NCBI RefSeq assembly: GCF_030248535.1
Contig: NZ_JAHGAJ010000007.1
Span: 1-64,000, forward strand
DNA: 64,000 nucleotides
Source: Vibrio sp. D404a
GTDB taxonomy: Bacteria; Pseudomonadota; Gammaproteobacteria; Enterobacterales; Vibrionaceae
Direction of reading: 5' to 3'
Shown here: piece after piece, positions 43,631-52,586 of the stretch
Position numbering within the stretch: the stretch's first letter is position 1
Layout: each line of letters begins with the position of its first letter
The notes under the pieces: generated by a model
Told to the model about the DNA's origin: nothing
The model's input: only the letters and a program-made list of their open reading frames with translations
The model's database searches: none
Position numbers and translations under genes: made by a program

Positions 43631-45046
43631 TTAACCTTTAACAGCGGAAGAAATATCGTTACCAACGAAGTAACGTTGAAATACCATAAATACAATCAGT
43701 ACTGGGATTGTCGACAGGAATGCGCCTGCCAGAATCAGGTTCCAGTCACCTGCTACGCCATAGGCGTTACGTAAACTTAATAGACCAACAGGAAGCGTGA
43801 ATGCGTCAGCTGGGCTGTTTATCACCACCAGCGGCCAGAAGAAGTCGTTCCATGCACCTTGGAAACCAAGGATAGTGACCGACAAAATGGCTGGCTTAGC
43901 CAGTGGCATAAAGACTTTCCAAAGAATCACGGCTGGGCTCGCGCCATCGACGATTGCGGCTTCTTCAAGTTCTTTAGGAATGTTCTCGAAGAACTGCTTC
44001 ATAATCAGAACTTGCCCCGATGCCACCACCGCAGTAATCACGGCCCAAGGCGTATTCAATAATCCAATATCTTTGTAGATCAGATAGTTGGAAATAAACG
44101 TCACCTGCCCTGGAATCATCATGCTAAACAACATGAAAGCGAATACAGCGCGTGCTCCAGTGAACTTCAATCGAGCTAGGGCGTAACCTGCGGTACAAGC
44201 AAAGAACAGCGTTAGAATCACCTTACCAATCGCGATGAAGAACGAGTTGATGGTCCAGCTCATGAATAAGCTCTTACCGGTATCTAAACTTACTGACTCG
44301 GTGTAAACACGAACGTAAGACTTAAATACATAACCAATCAAACCCGGCGCAGCGTTATCCCATGCCGCTACTCGACCGCGACGTTCCATCTTGCTTGGTG
44401 CTAGCGTGCTATCAATCAGCACCTGACCACGTGGTGCTTCAACAGTCAGAGGAAGCGTCGCAATTTCAGGACCATTACCTTGATAACGAACATTGAACTC
44501 CCAAGTCTGGCTCTGGCCTTGCTTTGTAATCTCGTTGCGGCCACGCTTCTCGACATACGTGACATCGTCACTTGAACTCACTAAGCGCGGCTCACTCACC
44601 ACAGCGTAATCAGAAGCGAAATCTGTCACTGTCGCAGCAGCCATACCCGTACCCGGACGACGACGCGGAACTTCGATGGTAGGAACTTTGAATTCCTTGC
44701 CCTCTTCCACCGCGTAAGTCACCGTGAAGTTAACCTCTGCACCCGGAGCAAAACCACCGAACATTGGCGCGTTGTTGCCCTCTTGACCAAGTTGGTATGC
44801 AGCACCCCAGTTGCTTGGCTGAACCTGAGCAAAACTGAATTTAAATGGCTGCTCTAGCGGGTCATCTTTCAAACTCGCTAGGAAAGCAACGACGAACGTG
44901 CCTAGCATTACGGTTGCAACCAGAATCAGTGCGCTGTATACCCAAGCCACTTTTGCCCAGCGGCGTCGCGCTTGAAACTTTGCGACCTGCTCCATAGTTG
45001 CCACAGGAGCTGCATCATCTTTTGACGTCATAGTGTGGCTAGCCAT
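43631..45046 (-). CDS. Sugar ABC transporter permease (YcjP/MalG type) with large periplasmic insert
   Basis: Inner-membrane subunit of the importer. Usual members are about 280 residues, but this one is 471. After the first helix (about residues 35-57) it carries some 200 extra, mostly polar residues (60-255, with beta-rich stretches such as FTVTYAVEEGKEF and WEFNVRYQGNG) before the remaining five helices. The EAA coupling motif is EEAAIVDGASPAVILWKVFMP. The insert should lie in the periplasm where the binding protein docks. It overlaps the partner permease gene by 8 nt. Confidence 0.92.
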   Translation of the reverse strand: MASHTMTSKDDAAPVATMEQVAKFQARRRWAKVAWVYSALILVATVMLGTFVVAFLASLKDDPLEQPFKFSFAQVQPSNWGAAYQLGQEGNNAPMFGGFAPGAEVNFTVTYAVEEGKEFKVPTIEVPRRRPGTGMAAATVTDFASDYAVVSEPRLVSSSDDVTYVEKRGRNEITKQGQSQTWEFNVRYQGNGPEIATLPLTVEAPRGQVLIDSTLAPSKMERRGRVAAWDNAAPGLIGYVFKSYVRVYTESVSLDTGKSLFMSWTINSFFIAIGKVILTLFFACTAGYALARLKFTGARAVFAFMLFSMMIPGQVTFISNYLIYKDIGLLNTPWAVITAVVASGQVLIMKQFFENIPKELEEAAIVDGASPAVILWKVFMPLAKPAILSVTILGFQGAWNDFFWPLVVINSPADAFTLPVGLLSLRNAYGVAGDWNLILAGAFLSTIPVLIVFMVFQRYFVGNDISSAVKG

Positions 45047-46133
45047 CTGCCTTCTCCTTTATTCCAAAGATTTTCTGCAGATAAACTACTGCCAATGTAA
45101 TGAATGCCAATACCAATGCCGCCGCGCTCGCCATACCGATTTGTGGCGTGCCACCCGGTGGGAATGCATTGTGGTAAACGTAGTAAGCCAGAGTAATACG
45201 TGACTCAAGTGGGGCTGCTGAACCCAGCAGAGCGACTTGGTCAAACATCTGTAGCGTGCCGATGATCGAGAAGGTCACGACAACGAATGTCACTGGTGCC
45301 AATTGCGGAATCGTAATGTTCCAGTGTTGTTGCCACTTGTTCGCCCCATCAATGTGCGCTGCTTCGTACAACTCACCAGGAATGCCTTGCAAGCCCGCTA
45401 AAAACAGCAGCATGAAGGTCGGAATCGTGGTGTAGATGTTTTGGATCACGATAGCCCAGAGTGTTAATGGCATTGGACCAACATGGTCACGGGTGTTCAG
45501 CCAGTTAACCTCTACCACATCTTTGGTCACTTCAATCCAACCCACTGCACTAGCGATAAAGGTAGCGATACCCGCCACAATCACAGAGAGAATGGCCCAC
45601 GCCGGGTCGAACCAGCCCACAGGCAGTCCCTTGATACGGTCTTTAGTCACTAAAACAAATTGAGTTGCCACCGCTACAAGCACGAAACAACTGATGTGTG
45701 GGTAGTGATTCACAACATCTGTAACAAAGCCATTTAGATAACCGTTCTTTTGGTAGAACCAAATGAAGATCAGCGTTACCGCAGCACTGGAAAGAATGCT
45801 TGGCAGATAAAAAGCTGTTCTAAAGAAGCTTTTCGCACGAATCTTAGAGTTAACAAGAATTGCTAAGCCCAGTGCTAATACCGTTTGAACACAGGTAACG
45901 ATAAGGGAGAACCAAATCGTGTTTGCCAAAGACAGTAAAAATAAGTCGTCAGTAAGCAATGCTTTGAAATTCGCTAAACCAACCCATACTGCATCACTAA
46001 ACAGGTCGTATTCAGTAAAACTGAAGTAAACCGTTCGAACTAATGCATAAAGAAAAAACACCACCAAAGTCAGTACAAATGGCCCAGCTAGGAGCCATCC
46101 GTAAACTTGTTGGCGAAGACGTAAAGAGTTCAT
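45039..46133 (-). CDS. Sugar ABC transporter permease (YcjO/MalF type) with central insert
   Basis: Inner-membrane subunit of 364 residues, against about 290 for usual members. The core helices and the EAA motif (GELYEAAHIDGANKWQQHWNITIPQ) are present. About 85 extra residues (roughly 140-225) contain two additional hydrophobic segments (ISCFVLVAVATQFVLV and WAILSVIVAGIATFIASAVGW) and a polar loop. It starts 11 nt after the binding-protein gene. Confidence 0.92.
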   Translation of the reverse strand: MNSLRLRQQVYGWLLAGPFVLTLVVFFLYALVRTVYFSFTEYDLFSDAVWVGLANFKALLTDDLFLLSLANTIWFSLIVTCVQTVLALGLAILVNSKIRAKSFFRTAFYLPSILSSAAVTLIFIWFYQKNGYLNGFVTDVVNHYPHISCFVLVAVATQFVLVTKDRIKGLPVGWFDPAWAILSVIVAGIATFIASAVGWIEVTKDVVEVNWLNTRDHVGPMPLTLWAIVIQNIYTTIPTFMLLFLAGLQGIPGELYEAAHIDGANKWQQHWNITIPQLAPVTFVVVTFSIIGTLQMFDQVALLGSAAPLESRITLAYYVYHNAFPPGGTPQIGMASAAALVLAFITLAVVYLQKIFGIKEKADG

Positions 46134-46144
46134 CGCTCGTCCTA

Positions 46145-47383
46145 CTACTTAGCCGTTAGTGCATCGTATTTAGCTTGAGCCATCTTGAGCGCTTCTTTTT
46201 GCGACATTTGACCAAGCAGTACAGAGTTCAAGGCTTCGTTGATTGGAGTCATCCAAGCTGTGCCGTAATCACCAAACGCAAAGGGTTCGACGTTACCTTC
46301 TAGAGCACCTTTAAATACTTGTTTCGCCAATTCACTTTCTGCATCTTCAACCTCGAAGAATTTAGCGTCACCGAGAGATTCGCGGCTTGGAAGCGCAAGG
46401 CCAGAGTCCAGTACCCACTCCTGCGCCTCTTGGCTAGTTAAGATTTCGACCGCTTTTTGCGTTGCTTCTACATTTTTGCCATCTGCGTTTATGCCCCAAG
46501 CAACAGTAAATAGAAGATTGCCACGCTCACCTGTTTTTGGATCGGTTGGCATTAACGTTGTGCCGTAAGGAAGGTTTGGCGCTTTGTCGCGCAGGTATCC
46601 ACTGATCCAGTTACCTTCAAGCGCAACCGCTGTTTCTTCTGTACCAAAACAACCGCCACCCCAGCCCTGACCTAAGTCTGTTGCCAAAATGCCGACTTCA
46701 TCTTCAGAAACTAGGCCCGTGTAGAAGTTGAATGCACGCTCGAAGTTCTCATCCAGTACGGTCTTGCCTTCTTCATTGAATGGCTTCCAGCCTGTCGCCA
46801 GTGCGAATGGAGCGAAACGTGCGTAATCAGGCATAACACAGATACCGGATACTTCATCGCCTAGTTCATCTTTCACCGCGATCAGCTTTTTACGTAAATC
46901 TTCCCAAGAATCGCTGTTTGTTGGGTAATCAACGCCGGCGTCATCGAAAATATCTTTGTTATATTGCAGTGCGATCGTATTGAAATCCTTAGCAATTCCA
47001 TACTGTTTACCATTTAACGTAAACGCGCTATTTAGACTTGGGATAACAGCAGAGCTAACACTAGCGAGTGATTCGCTGTTTGCTGCTACTTTGCCAGAGT
47101 TAACGAGAGTATTCGCAAAAACCACGTCAACGTAGAATGCATCTGGCGCAGTACCTGCCGATAAAGAGTTGGTAATGAACTGAGAGAAGTCGCCTTCTAC
47201 CGCTTGGTATTTAACGCTTAGTCCTGCTTTTTCAAAGTCGTCAGCCAATACTTCTTTGACCAAGTTATTCAATACAACGACATCGTTACCACCCCAGCCA
47301 GCAATCGTAATTTCTGTCTTTTCAGTGGCGGTTGCAGATAGGCTTGCAGCGAGTAGGGATGCTGCCAATATTGTTTTTTTCAT
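46145..47383 (-). CDS. Sugar ABC transporter substrate-binding protein (YcjN type)
   Basis: Periplasmic binding protein of 412 residues with a Sec signal peptide ending in the SATA/TEKTEI region. It belongs to the large extracellular solute-binding family 1. The core strands (ITIAGWGGND, YGIAKDFNTIALQYNKDIF) and VALEGNWISGYL are typical of oligosaccharide binders. It has no lipobox. First gene of the operon, 11 nt before the YcjO-type permease and 51 bp after a LacI-type operator. It presumably binds the disaccharide cleaved by the GH65 and GH32 enzymes. Confidence 0.93.
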   Translation of the reverse strand: MKKTILAASLLAASLSATATEKTEITIAGWGGNDVVVLNNLVKEVLADDFEKAGLSVKYQAVEGDFSQFITNSLSAGTAPDAFYVDVVFANTLVNSGKVAANSESLASVSSAVIPSLNSAFTLNGKQYGIAKDFNTIALQYNKDIFDDAGVDYPTNSDSWEDLRKKLIAVKDELGDEVSGICVMPDYARFAPFALATGWKPFNEEGKTVLDENFERAFNFYTGLVSEDEVGILATDLGQGWGGGCFGTEETAVALEGNWISGYLRDKAPNLPYGTTLMPTDPKTGERGNLLFTVAWGINADGKNVEATQKAVEILTSQEAQEWVLDSGLALPSRESLGDAKFFEVEDAESELAKQVFKGALEGNVEPFAFGDYGTAWMTPINEALNSVLLGQMSQKEALKMAQAKYDALTAK

Positions 47384-47433
47384 GTTGCCCTCAGTTCCTT
47401 AATTTCAAAATCTGAGGGTATTATGCAGACTTT

Positions 47434-47449
47434 ACGTAAACGCTTACGT
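47434..47449. promoter_or_regulatory. LacI-type operator before the sugar operon
   Basis: ACGTAA-ACGC-TTACGT is a 16-bp palindrome about 51 nt upstream of the binding-protein start. It shares its arms with the palindrome before the lacI-type gene (48679-48697), which supports one regulator for both. Confidence 0.7.
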
Positions 47450-47578
47450 TAATTTGATCACACTTTCGTTTTGGATGACGTAAGGCATGTTCAATTTAGT
47501 GATCTCGCTCTAAATAACGCGCGTTTTTAGCGATTTTGGGCATGATAACCCCTAAAAACCGTACAGAGAGACGATAAC

Positions 47579-47588
47579 TAAACGTTTA
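47579..47588. promoter_or_regulatory. Second LacI-type palindrome
   Basis: TAAACGTTTA is a perfect 10-bp palindrome with the central CG typical of LacI-family operators. It lies 130 bp from the first operator, which would allow looping. Confidence 0.4.
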
Positions 47589-47625
47589 CAATGTCACGAT
47601 TGAGTAAATCTTTCGTTAGATAAAT

Positions 47626-47658
47626 AAAAAAGGGGCATACCTTTCGATATGCCCCTTT
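47626..47658 (-). terminator. Terminator after the LacI-family gene
   Basis: AAAGGGGCATA pairs with TATGCCCCTTT (11 bp), and T6 follows on the minus strand, 25 nt after the regulator stop. Confidence 0.88.
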
Positions 47659-47682
47659 AATATTGGAGAATAGTGTTTAGTT

Positions 47683-48660
47683 TTACGTCGTTTCGCCGAT
47701 TTTTAAGGTAATCGGAACGACCGCACCTACGGGTTGCTCACCAAGAATAGCAAGTTCAAGCATAGACGCTGCTTTAGCCGCTATCTTATCCGTATCTTGA
47801 ACGATGGTCGTCAGTGTTTTTGATATTCCCGGCAAACCGTCATAACCAACAACAGAAAAATCTTCAGGAACGCGATAGCCCTTGTCTTTCAATGCAGCAA
47901 TCACACCAAGTGCGGTTTCATCGCTTTCACAGACAAAGCCTTGATAGCCCTCAAGTTGCTGTTTATCCATTGAGATAAAATATCGGTACGCGGCAATTTC
48001 TCCTAGTGGATCATGCCCTGTCCTCAGTTCTCTGATAGGGAGTGCATTGCTCGCCATGACTGACATATAGCCTTGGTGGCGGAACTGATAGCCGTCACCA
48101 TAAGTGGTTGGTGTCACAAAGCAGATATCGCTTAGACCTTTATCTACAAGGTGTTGTGTTGCTTCTCGACCACCATTAAAATCGTCTGGCGCGACCCAAA
48201 ACGAGCCTTCGCTCATACCAATACAGACAAAAGGTAAACCGAGGTCTTTACAGGTTTCGACACGCGGATCATTGGCTGTCATACCCAGTAAAATGGCGCC
48301 CCCTACTTGTTGCAAGTCGACTTCACCAAAGCTCACAGGTAACAAGTTACGTCCCGAGTTACGAATTGCTGCAGAGAGTGATGGCCACAGCATACCCAAG
48401 TAACGAGAAGCGTAAAAATCGATAGGCCCGAGGGAAATCGCAATGGTATTTTTGTGATTACCCATTAATTCACGCGCCGACGTGCTCGGTACGTAACCCA
48501 AATCCTTACAAATATCGAGAATACGTTTACGCGTTTTCTCACTGATACCGGGTTTATTATTTAAGGCTCGGCTGACAGAAGCAATTGATACACCAGCAAT
48601 TTTTGCAGCCTCATGTATCGTTGTTTTCTTTAAGTCGGCCTCAGTTTTCGATTCACTCAC
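47683..48660 (-). CDS. LacI-family repressor of the sugar locus
   Basis: DNA-binding repressor of about 325 residues. The LacI HTH (TTIHEAAKIAGVSIASVSRALNNKPGISEKTRKRI) follows a dozen residues, and a periplasmic-binding-protein-like sensor domain completes it. A GTG at 48660 with AGAGGGA upstream is the better start. A longer frame to 48780 would place the palindrome 48679-48697 inside the gene, whereas with the GTG start it becomes an autoregulatory operator. It is positionally equivalent to E. coli ycjW. The inducer is probably the imported glucoside or a product. Confidence 0.92.
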   Translation of the reverse strand: MSESKTEADLKKTTIHEAAKIAGVSIASVSRALNNKPGISEKTRKRILDICKDLGYVPSTSARELMGNHKNTIAISLGPIDFYASRYLGMLWPSLSAAIRNSGRNLLPVSFGEVDLQQVGGAILLGMTANDPRVETCKDLGLPFVCIGMSEGSFWVAPDDFNGGREATQHLVDKGLSDICFVTPTTYGDGYQFRHQGYMSVMASNALPIRELRTGHDPLGEIAAYRYFISMDKQQLEGYQGFVCESDETALGVIAALKDKGYRVPEDFSVVGYDGLPGISKTLTTIVQDTDKIAAKAASMLELAILGEQPVGAVVPITLKIGETT

Positions 48661-49040
48661 ACTGTTCCCTCTGACTACGAACGTAAATTTTACGTTCATT
48701 ATGTTCCTATAATCATATTTTTCAAGTAAAAATACGTAAACACCTTGTGAGCCATGATCTTCATCACGAATGAAATCCAACCTCTAGTGTCTTTATTAGC
48801 AAACACGCTCAAGAAGCCCCTAGATGGTGCGTATAATTTATTTGTGATTATGCCGTACTTTCAATGAGATATGCGCTTTAGAAGGGTGTTTGGACGTGTT
48901 TAGCGGCTTAGCCAAATAAAGGAAACAAGGTGAGCTTAGGACGTGCAGACCACATAAACCTGCAGTTAGCTAAACGAAGAAAATGACTAAAGATATGTTT
49001 TTTGATATTTAGGTCAGGCTTTCTGATAGCCTGAAACGAC
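48661..49040. other. Intergenic region upstream of the LacI-family gene
   Basis: About 380 bp. It holds the operator at 48679-48697. From 48800 to 49040 I find no convincing gene or signal. Confidence 0.5.
48679..48697. promoter_or_regulatory. Autoregulatory operator of the LacI-family gene
   Basis: GAACGTAAA-T-TTTACGTTC is a 19-bp perfect palindrome (odd centre), 19 nt before the GTG start. The ACGTAAA/TTACGT arms are shared with 47434-47449, with spacing that differs by one base. Confidence 0.7.
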
Positions 49041-49068
49041 GAAAGCCTAGCATTGCTGCTAGGCTTTC
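49041..49068 (-). terminator. Terminator after tRNA-Ser
   Basis: GAAAGCCTAGCA and TGCTAGGCTTTC form a 12-bp perfect stem with a TTGC loop, 8 nt past the tRNA 3' end. Confidence 0.8.
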
Positions 49069-49075
49069 TAGAATA

Positions 49076-49163
49076 TGGCGGTGAGGGAGGGATTCGAACC
49101 CTCGATACGTTTCCGTATACACACTTTCCAGGCGTGCTCCTTCGGCCACTCGGACACCTCACC
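49076..49163 (-). tRNA. tRNA-Ser (anticodon GGA)
   Basis: An 88-nt minus-strand class II tRNA. The acceptor GGTGAGG pairs with CCTCACC, the anticodon loop reads CTGGAAA, there is a long variable arm (TATACGGAAACGTAT) and the T-arm has GGTTCGAATCC. The discriminator G and an encoded CCA end the gene. It reads UCC/UCU codons. Confidence 0.97.
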
Positions 49164-49285
49164 AAATTTTGTTGTTAAGCGCGTTGCTCAACGAGGCGCT
49201 ACTTTATTGATTCTGCTTGCTTTGGTCAAGGGGCATTGTCAAAAAAGTTGGCTTAAATAGTCTGTTCGCTTACAAATTAACTCAT

Positions 49286-49305
49286 TCGATCGAAAACAGA
49301 CCAAT
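49286..49305. repeat. Copy 2 of a 20-bp dispersed motif
   Basis: TCGATCGAAAACAGACCAAT, 19 of 20 identical to 22926-22945. It lies 123 bp upstream of tRNA-Ser on the tRNA's strand. Confidence 0.5.
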
Positions 49306-49316
49306 AATCAACAAGA

Positions 49317-49766
49317 TTACGCTTGCTGGTAGTAGCCTGGCACTTTAAACCACTTACGACACATATCTAAGAAGTAGCCATATAGCACACCCATACCGCA
49401 CGAAATCACGGCATTACTGGTTACCGCTGTAATGATTTGATCTGTTGATGCACCCACGGCCAATAAGATACCCGCATAAACTGGCGACTGAAACAGAACA
49501 TAAGCAACCAAATCAGAAAGGTTCTTCATCAATGAGCTATCAGATAGCTTTGCACCATTACGTAAAACCCAATCACGGAATACACCGTAAGGCCATGCAA
49601 TGGCAATATTAACAGGGATAGAGAGCGTTCGTGATGCAAGAGACTGTTCAAATGACATACCCGAGATAAACACCTCTACGATCATGCCTGAAATAAAACA
49701 GAAAACTACCATAGCAAAAGTATCCGCTGCTGCGTTACGGATACAAAATGGTCCACGAGATTTCAT
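49317..49766 (-). CDS. alaE: L-alanine exporter AlaE
   Basis: Inner-membrane exporter of L-alanine, 149 residues with four transmembrane helices. The family opening ([22 protein letters not shown]) and [21 protein letters not shown] are clear. Single gene upstream of tRNA-Ser with no operon partner. Confidence 0.95.
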   Translation of the reverse strand: MKSRGPFCIRNAAADTFAMVVFCFISGMIVEVFISGMSFEQSLASRTLSIPVNIAIAWPYGVFRDWVLRNGAKLSDSSLMKNLSDLVAYVLFQSPVYAGILLAVGASTDQIITAVTSNAVISCGMGVLYGYFLDMCRKWFKVPGYYQQA

Positions 49767-50012
49767 TGATTAAACCCAAAAGATATCACTGCAAATTTAG
49801 TGATTTAGTAACATATAAAAAGGGTAAAACATTACCCGGCCAGATTATGCCACTATTAAATCACAAGAATTGCAGTGATAGATTTCAAATTCAAAACAAA
49901 GTGGTAAATTTACAACCAGAAATACCAGTAAAACCAGTTACTTTCACCAGAAAAGTAGATCTAGTTCAAATTTCGCTCAAACCGTACTTTGTTTACTGTA
50001 GTTTAAATACAG

Positions 50013-52448
50013 TTATTCAACGGGTATATTGACCGTAATCGAGTTAATCAGCTCCTGTGAAGGGAAACGCCCTTTGGAAAGCTCTTGAATAGCTTGCGTT
50101 AATAAAGAAGGAAGTAACGAGTCGTCTGTTGGTTCAATATGGATCAATAAGTTTTCTAGCGCGAATGTCGCTAGCTCTATGCTCTGATCTTCAAGTGCTA
50201 TGTATAAGGTAACCAACAACTCTTCTGTGTTATCTGGGGCCTTGATTGCTGGCTCTTGGTTGGTTTGGGGCGAGGCTTCATGGTATTGATATAGCTTGTT
50301 CGAGAACCTGAACAGCGCATCGTCAAGCTCTCTCTCATCAATTGGTTTAGCGATGATGTAGTCGACACCTGCACCAATCATTCGCTCTCGGGTCTCTTTA
50401 AACACGTCCGCGGTACAACCAAATATAAGCACTGACGACATATCATTGGCCAGCGCACGAATAGCCGTGGTTGATTCTACGCCATCCATTACTGGCATAT
50501 GATTATCCATCAGAATTAAGTCGAAGCGCTCCGAGGCCGCCGCTTGAATTGCAAGCTCACCGTTTTCGACACTCTTACAGCTAAAGCCTTTGTTGCTCAT
50601 AAAGGTTTCGATAATCACGGTATTCGTGCGGTTGTCTTCAACAATGAGCACTTTTAACCCAGAATAATTCAGCTTCGAGTGTGGAAGGCTTTCTACCTCT
50701 CCCGGCTCTGTTGGGTCAATTCTCAGGTTTACGTCAAAACTGGTGCCAATCCCCTCTTCGCTGGTCACCTGAATATCGCCATCCATTAACTCAGTGATTT
50801 TTTTCACAATCGCTAAGCCAAGTCCCGTACCACCAAAACGACGCGTCGTAGAAGACTCTGCTTGTTCAAACGGATTAAAGATACGCTTTTGTGCCTCTTT
50901 TGAGATACCAATCCCTGTATCGCGAACTCGAATGTTCAGGTACGTGTGCCCATTTCTGACGACCTCTTTGAAATAGACTTCCACAAAGCCACGTGAGGTG
51001 AACTTCACCGCATTATTGAGTAGGTTAAAGAGGATTTGGCGCAGACGCGCTTTATCAGAAAAGTACCAACGACCAGCGGGTACTTCAGTGTAGACCTTAA
51101 ACTGCAGCCCCTTCTCAGCAGATAGGGTGTAGTAAACACTATTAATACTGCCAATGAGTGAGTCCAATGGGAAACGAGTATTATCGAGATCGAGTTTGCC
51201 CTGCTCTATCTTAGAGAAGTCCAATATTTCGTTGAGCAGTGTCATCATGTGATCGCCCGATTCATACAAGCTACGGAGATGCTTCTCTTGCTCGCTGTTT
51301 AAAGGGGTTTTCAGAAGAATTTGCGCCGTACCGAGAACCCCATTCATAGGGGTTCTGATTTCATGAGAAAGTGTCGCCAAGAAAGCGGTTTTAGCATTGG
51401 TCGACGCTTGAGCCTTCACTTTCTCAGCTTCCAAGAACACGGTTTTCTCATTAAAGGTTTTGATGAGGTGCCCTATCTCGTCTTGGCTATGGTAATTCAC
51501 ATCAATAATGCCACCCGCTTTGGAATCATCGACCTTGGCGGCGATGGTCGTGATTGGACTGATGAGATAACGATTAAGAAGGTAGTAACCAGCCATAACG
51601 CAAAGGAGTAGAAACGGTGCGATACCCCCTTCAATACTCATAACTTGTCTAAACACTTCATCGGCAACAAGAAGCTTTGAGTTGACGACATCAACCTGCC
51701 AATCAAACTGACCGAATTTATGGTTGCTGATGTAGATCCCTTCGACCAGATTGAAGTTATGAGACACCAAGATCTGTTCATGCTGGTCTCGCAGCGTGAT
51801 GCCGAGGTTGTACTCTTCGGCATGGCTCTTGATGAAGTTAAGAAGCTCGGTAAGGGATAAGTCCACCGTCGCAACACCGGCAAACTGTTCGCCATAATAG
51901 AAAGGTGCGGAAGCGGTGATCATCTTAATGTGAGTATACGGGTCGAGGTAGACGTCGCTCCAAGAAATGGTACCTGTTGGTTTATTGTCGACTGATGAGT
52001 ACCAAGCTTCGTCATGATACAGAATCGACTTAGGATTATTGTAAGCAAACAATTGGTCAATCTTGCCGTCGTCCGCTTTGTTGAAGAAGTAGCTGTCTCG
52101 CTCTCGTTCGGCATCGAACATAAAGGGTTCAGGCCAGATACCAGCACTAATGATGGTGTCGTCACTGGTAGCAAGGATAGATTTGAAATGATGGGCTAAC
52201 TGTTGAGCGTCAGGCTTCGCTTGAGCAAGACCAACCAAACTGTGTAAAAAGCCCTCAGAACTATTGAGTGGCGCTTCAATTAATGAAGAAAGGATTTCTG
52301 CTCGTAGGTCTAAGTTCTGTTGCAGCTTGGCACGTACGGGCGATTCAACAACGAAATAGGTCACACTGCCGATGATGGCAATGAAGGTCGCAAGGTAAAG
52401 CCCCAGCGCAATCATGCTTTTTTTCTTAAGAGAGGAACGTATCTGCAT
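50013..52448 (-). CDS. Hybrid sensor histidine kinase
   Basis: 811 residues. Two membrane helices (11-33 and 276-294) enclose a periplasmic double-Cache-type sensor of about 240 residues (YYGEQFAGVATVDLSL is the typical Cache ending). A HAMP-like linker, the phospho-acceptor His362 (LATLSHEIRTPMNG), the ATPase domain (NLLNNAVKFT; DTGIGI; FGGTGLGLAI), and a receiver with Asp648 (LILMDNHMPVMDG) follow. The last 80 or so residues form a helical domain without a clear HPt histidine motif. The phosphotransfer partner must be elsewhere. Its signal is unknown, though Cache domains usually bind small molecules. Confidence 0.93.
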   Translation of the reverse strand: MQIRSSLKKKSMIALGLYLATFIAIIGSVTYFVVESPVRAKLQQNLDLRAEILSSLIEAPLNSSEGFLHSLVGLAQAKPDAQQLAHHFKSILATSDDTIISAGIWPEPFMFDAERERDSYFFNKADDGKIDQLFAYNNPKSILYHDEAWYSSVDNKPTGTISWSDVYLDPYTHIKMITASAPFYYGEQFAGVATVDLSLTELLNFIKSHAEEYNLGITLRDQHEQILVSHNFNLVEGIYISNHKFGQFDWQVDVVNSKLLVADEVFRQVMSIEGGIAPFLLLCVMAGYYLLNRYLISPITTIAAKVDDSKAGGIIDVNYHSQDEIGHLIKTFNEKTVFLEAEKVKAQASTNAKTAFLATLSHEIRTPMNGVLGTAQILLKTPLNSEQEKHLRSLYESGDHMMTLLNEILDFSKIEQGKLDLDNTRFPLDSLIGSINSVYYTLSAEKGLQFKVYTEVPAGRWYFSDKARLRQILFNLLNNAVKFTSRGFVEVYFKEVVRNGHTYLNIRVRDTGIGISKEAQKRIFNPFEQAESSTTRRFGGTGLGLAIVKKITELMDGDIQVTSEEGIGTSFDVNLRIDPTEPGEVESLPHSKLNYSGLKVLIVEDNRTNTVIIETFMSNKGFSCKSVENGELAIQAAASERFDLILMDNHMPVMDGVESTTAIRALANDMSSVLIFGCTADVFKETRERMIGAGVDYIIAKPIDERELDDALFRFSNKLYQYHEASPQTNQEPAIKAPDNTEELLVTLYIALEDQSIELATFALENLLIHIEPTDDSLLPSLLTQAIQELSKGRFPSQELINSITVNIPVE

Positions 52449-52586
52449 ATTATTTTGTTGTTACTTTTTTGTTTAAGCTAGCGATTATATCCAGTTACAT
52501 CAAGCCTTTTTAGATTGGAGTTTGATTGCGGCAGCGACATTGGTACTATAAGCACCAATTTGTTTCACCTACTACGGTACTTCAGT

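Noticed and set aside
34648..48660. Recently acquired genomic island
   Set aside because: No integrase, tRNA-flanking repeats or sharp compositional change around it. The nearby tRNA-Ser is not disrupted and no duplicate 3' end was found.
48661..48780. 40-residue N-terminal extension of the LacI-type regulator
   Set aside because: It contains the palindromic operator and lacks similarity to LacI proteins; GTG 48660 has a good ribosome site.
48908..49165. 85-codon open frame on the minus strand
   Set aside because: It runs through the tRNA-Ser gene and its terminator. The codons are those of the tRNA, so it is not a protein gene.
49748..50032. 94-codon open frame on the plus strand
   Set aside because: It overlaps the 5' end of alaE and the 3' end of the hybrid kinase gene antisense, has no ribosome site and no family features.
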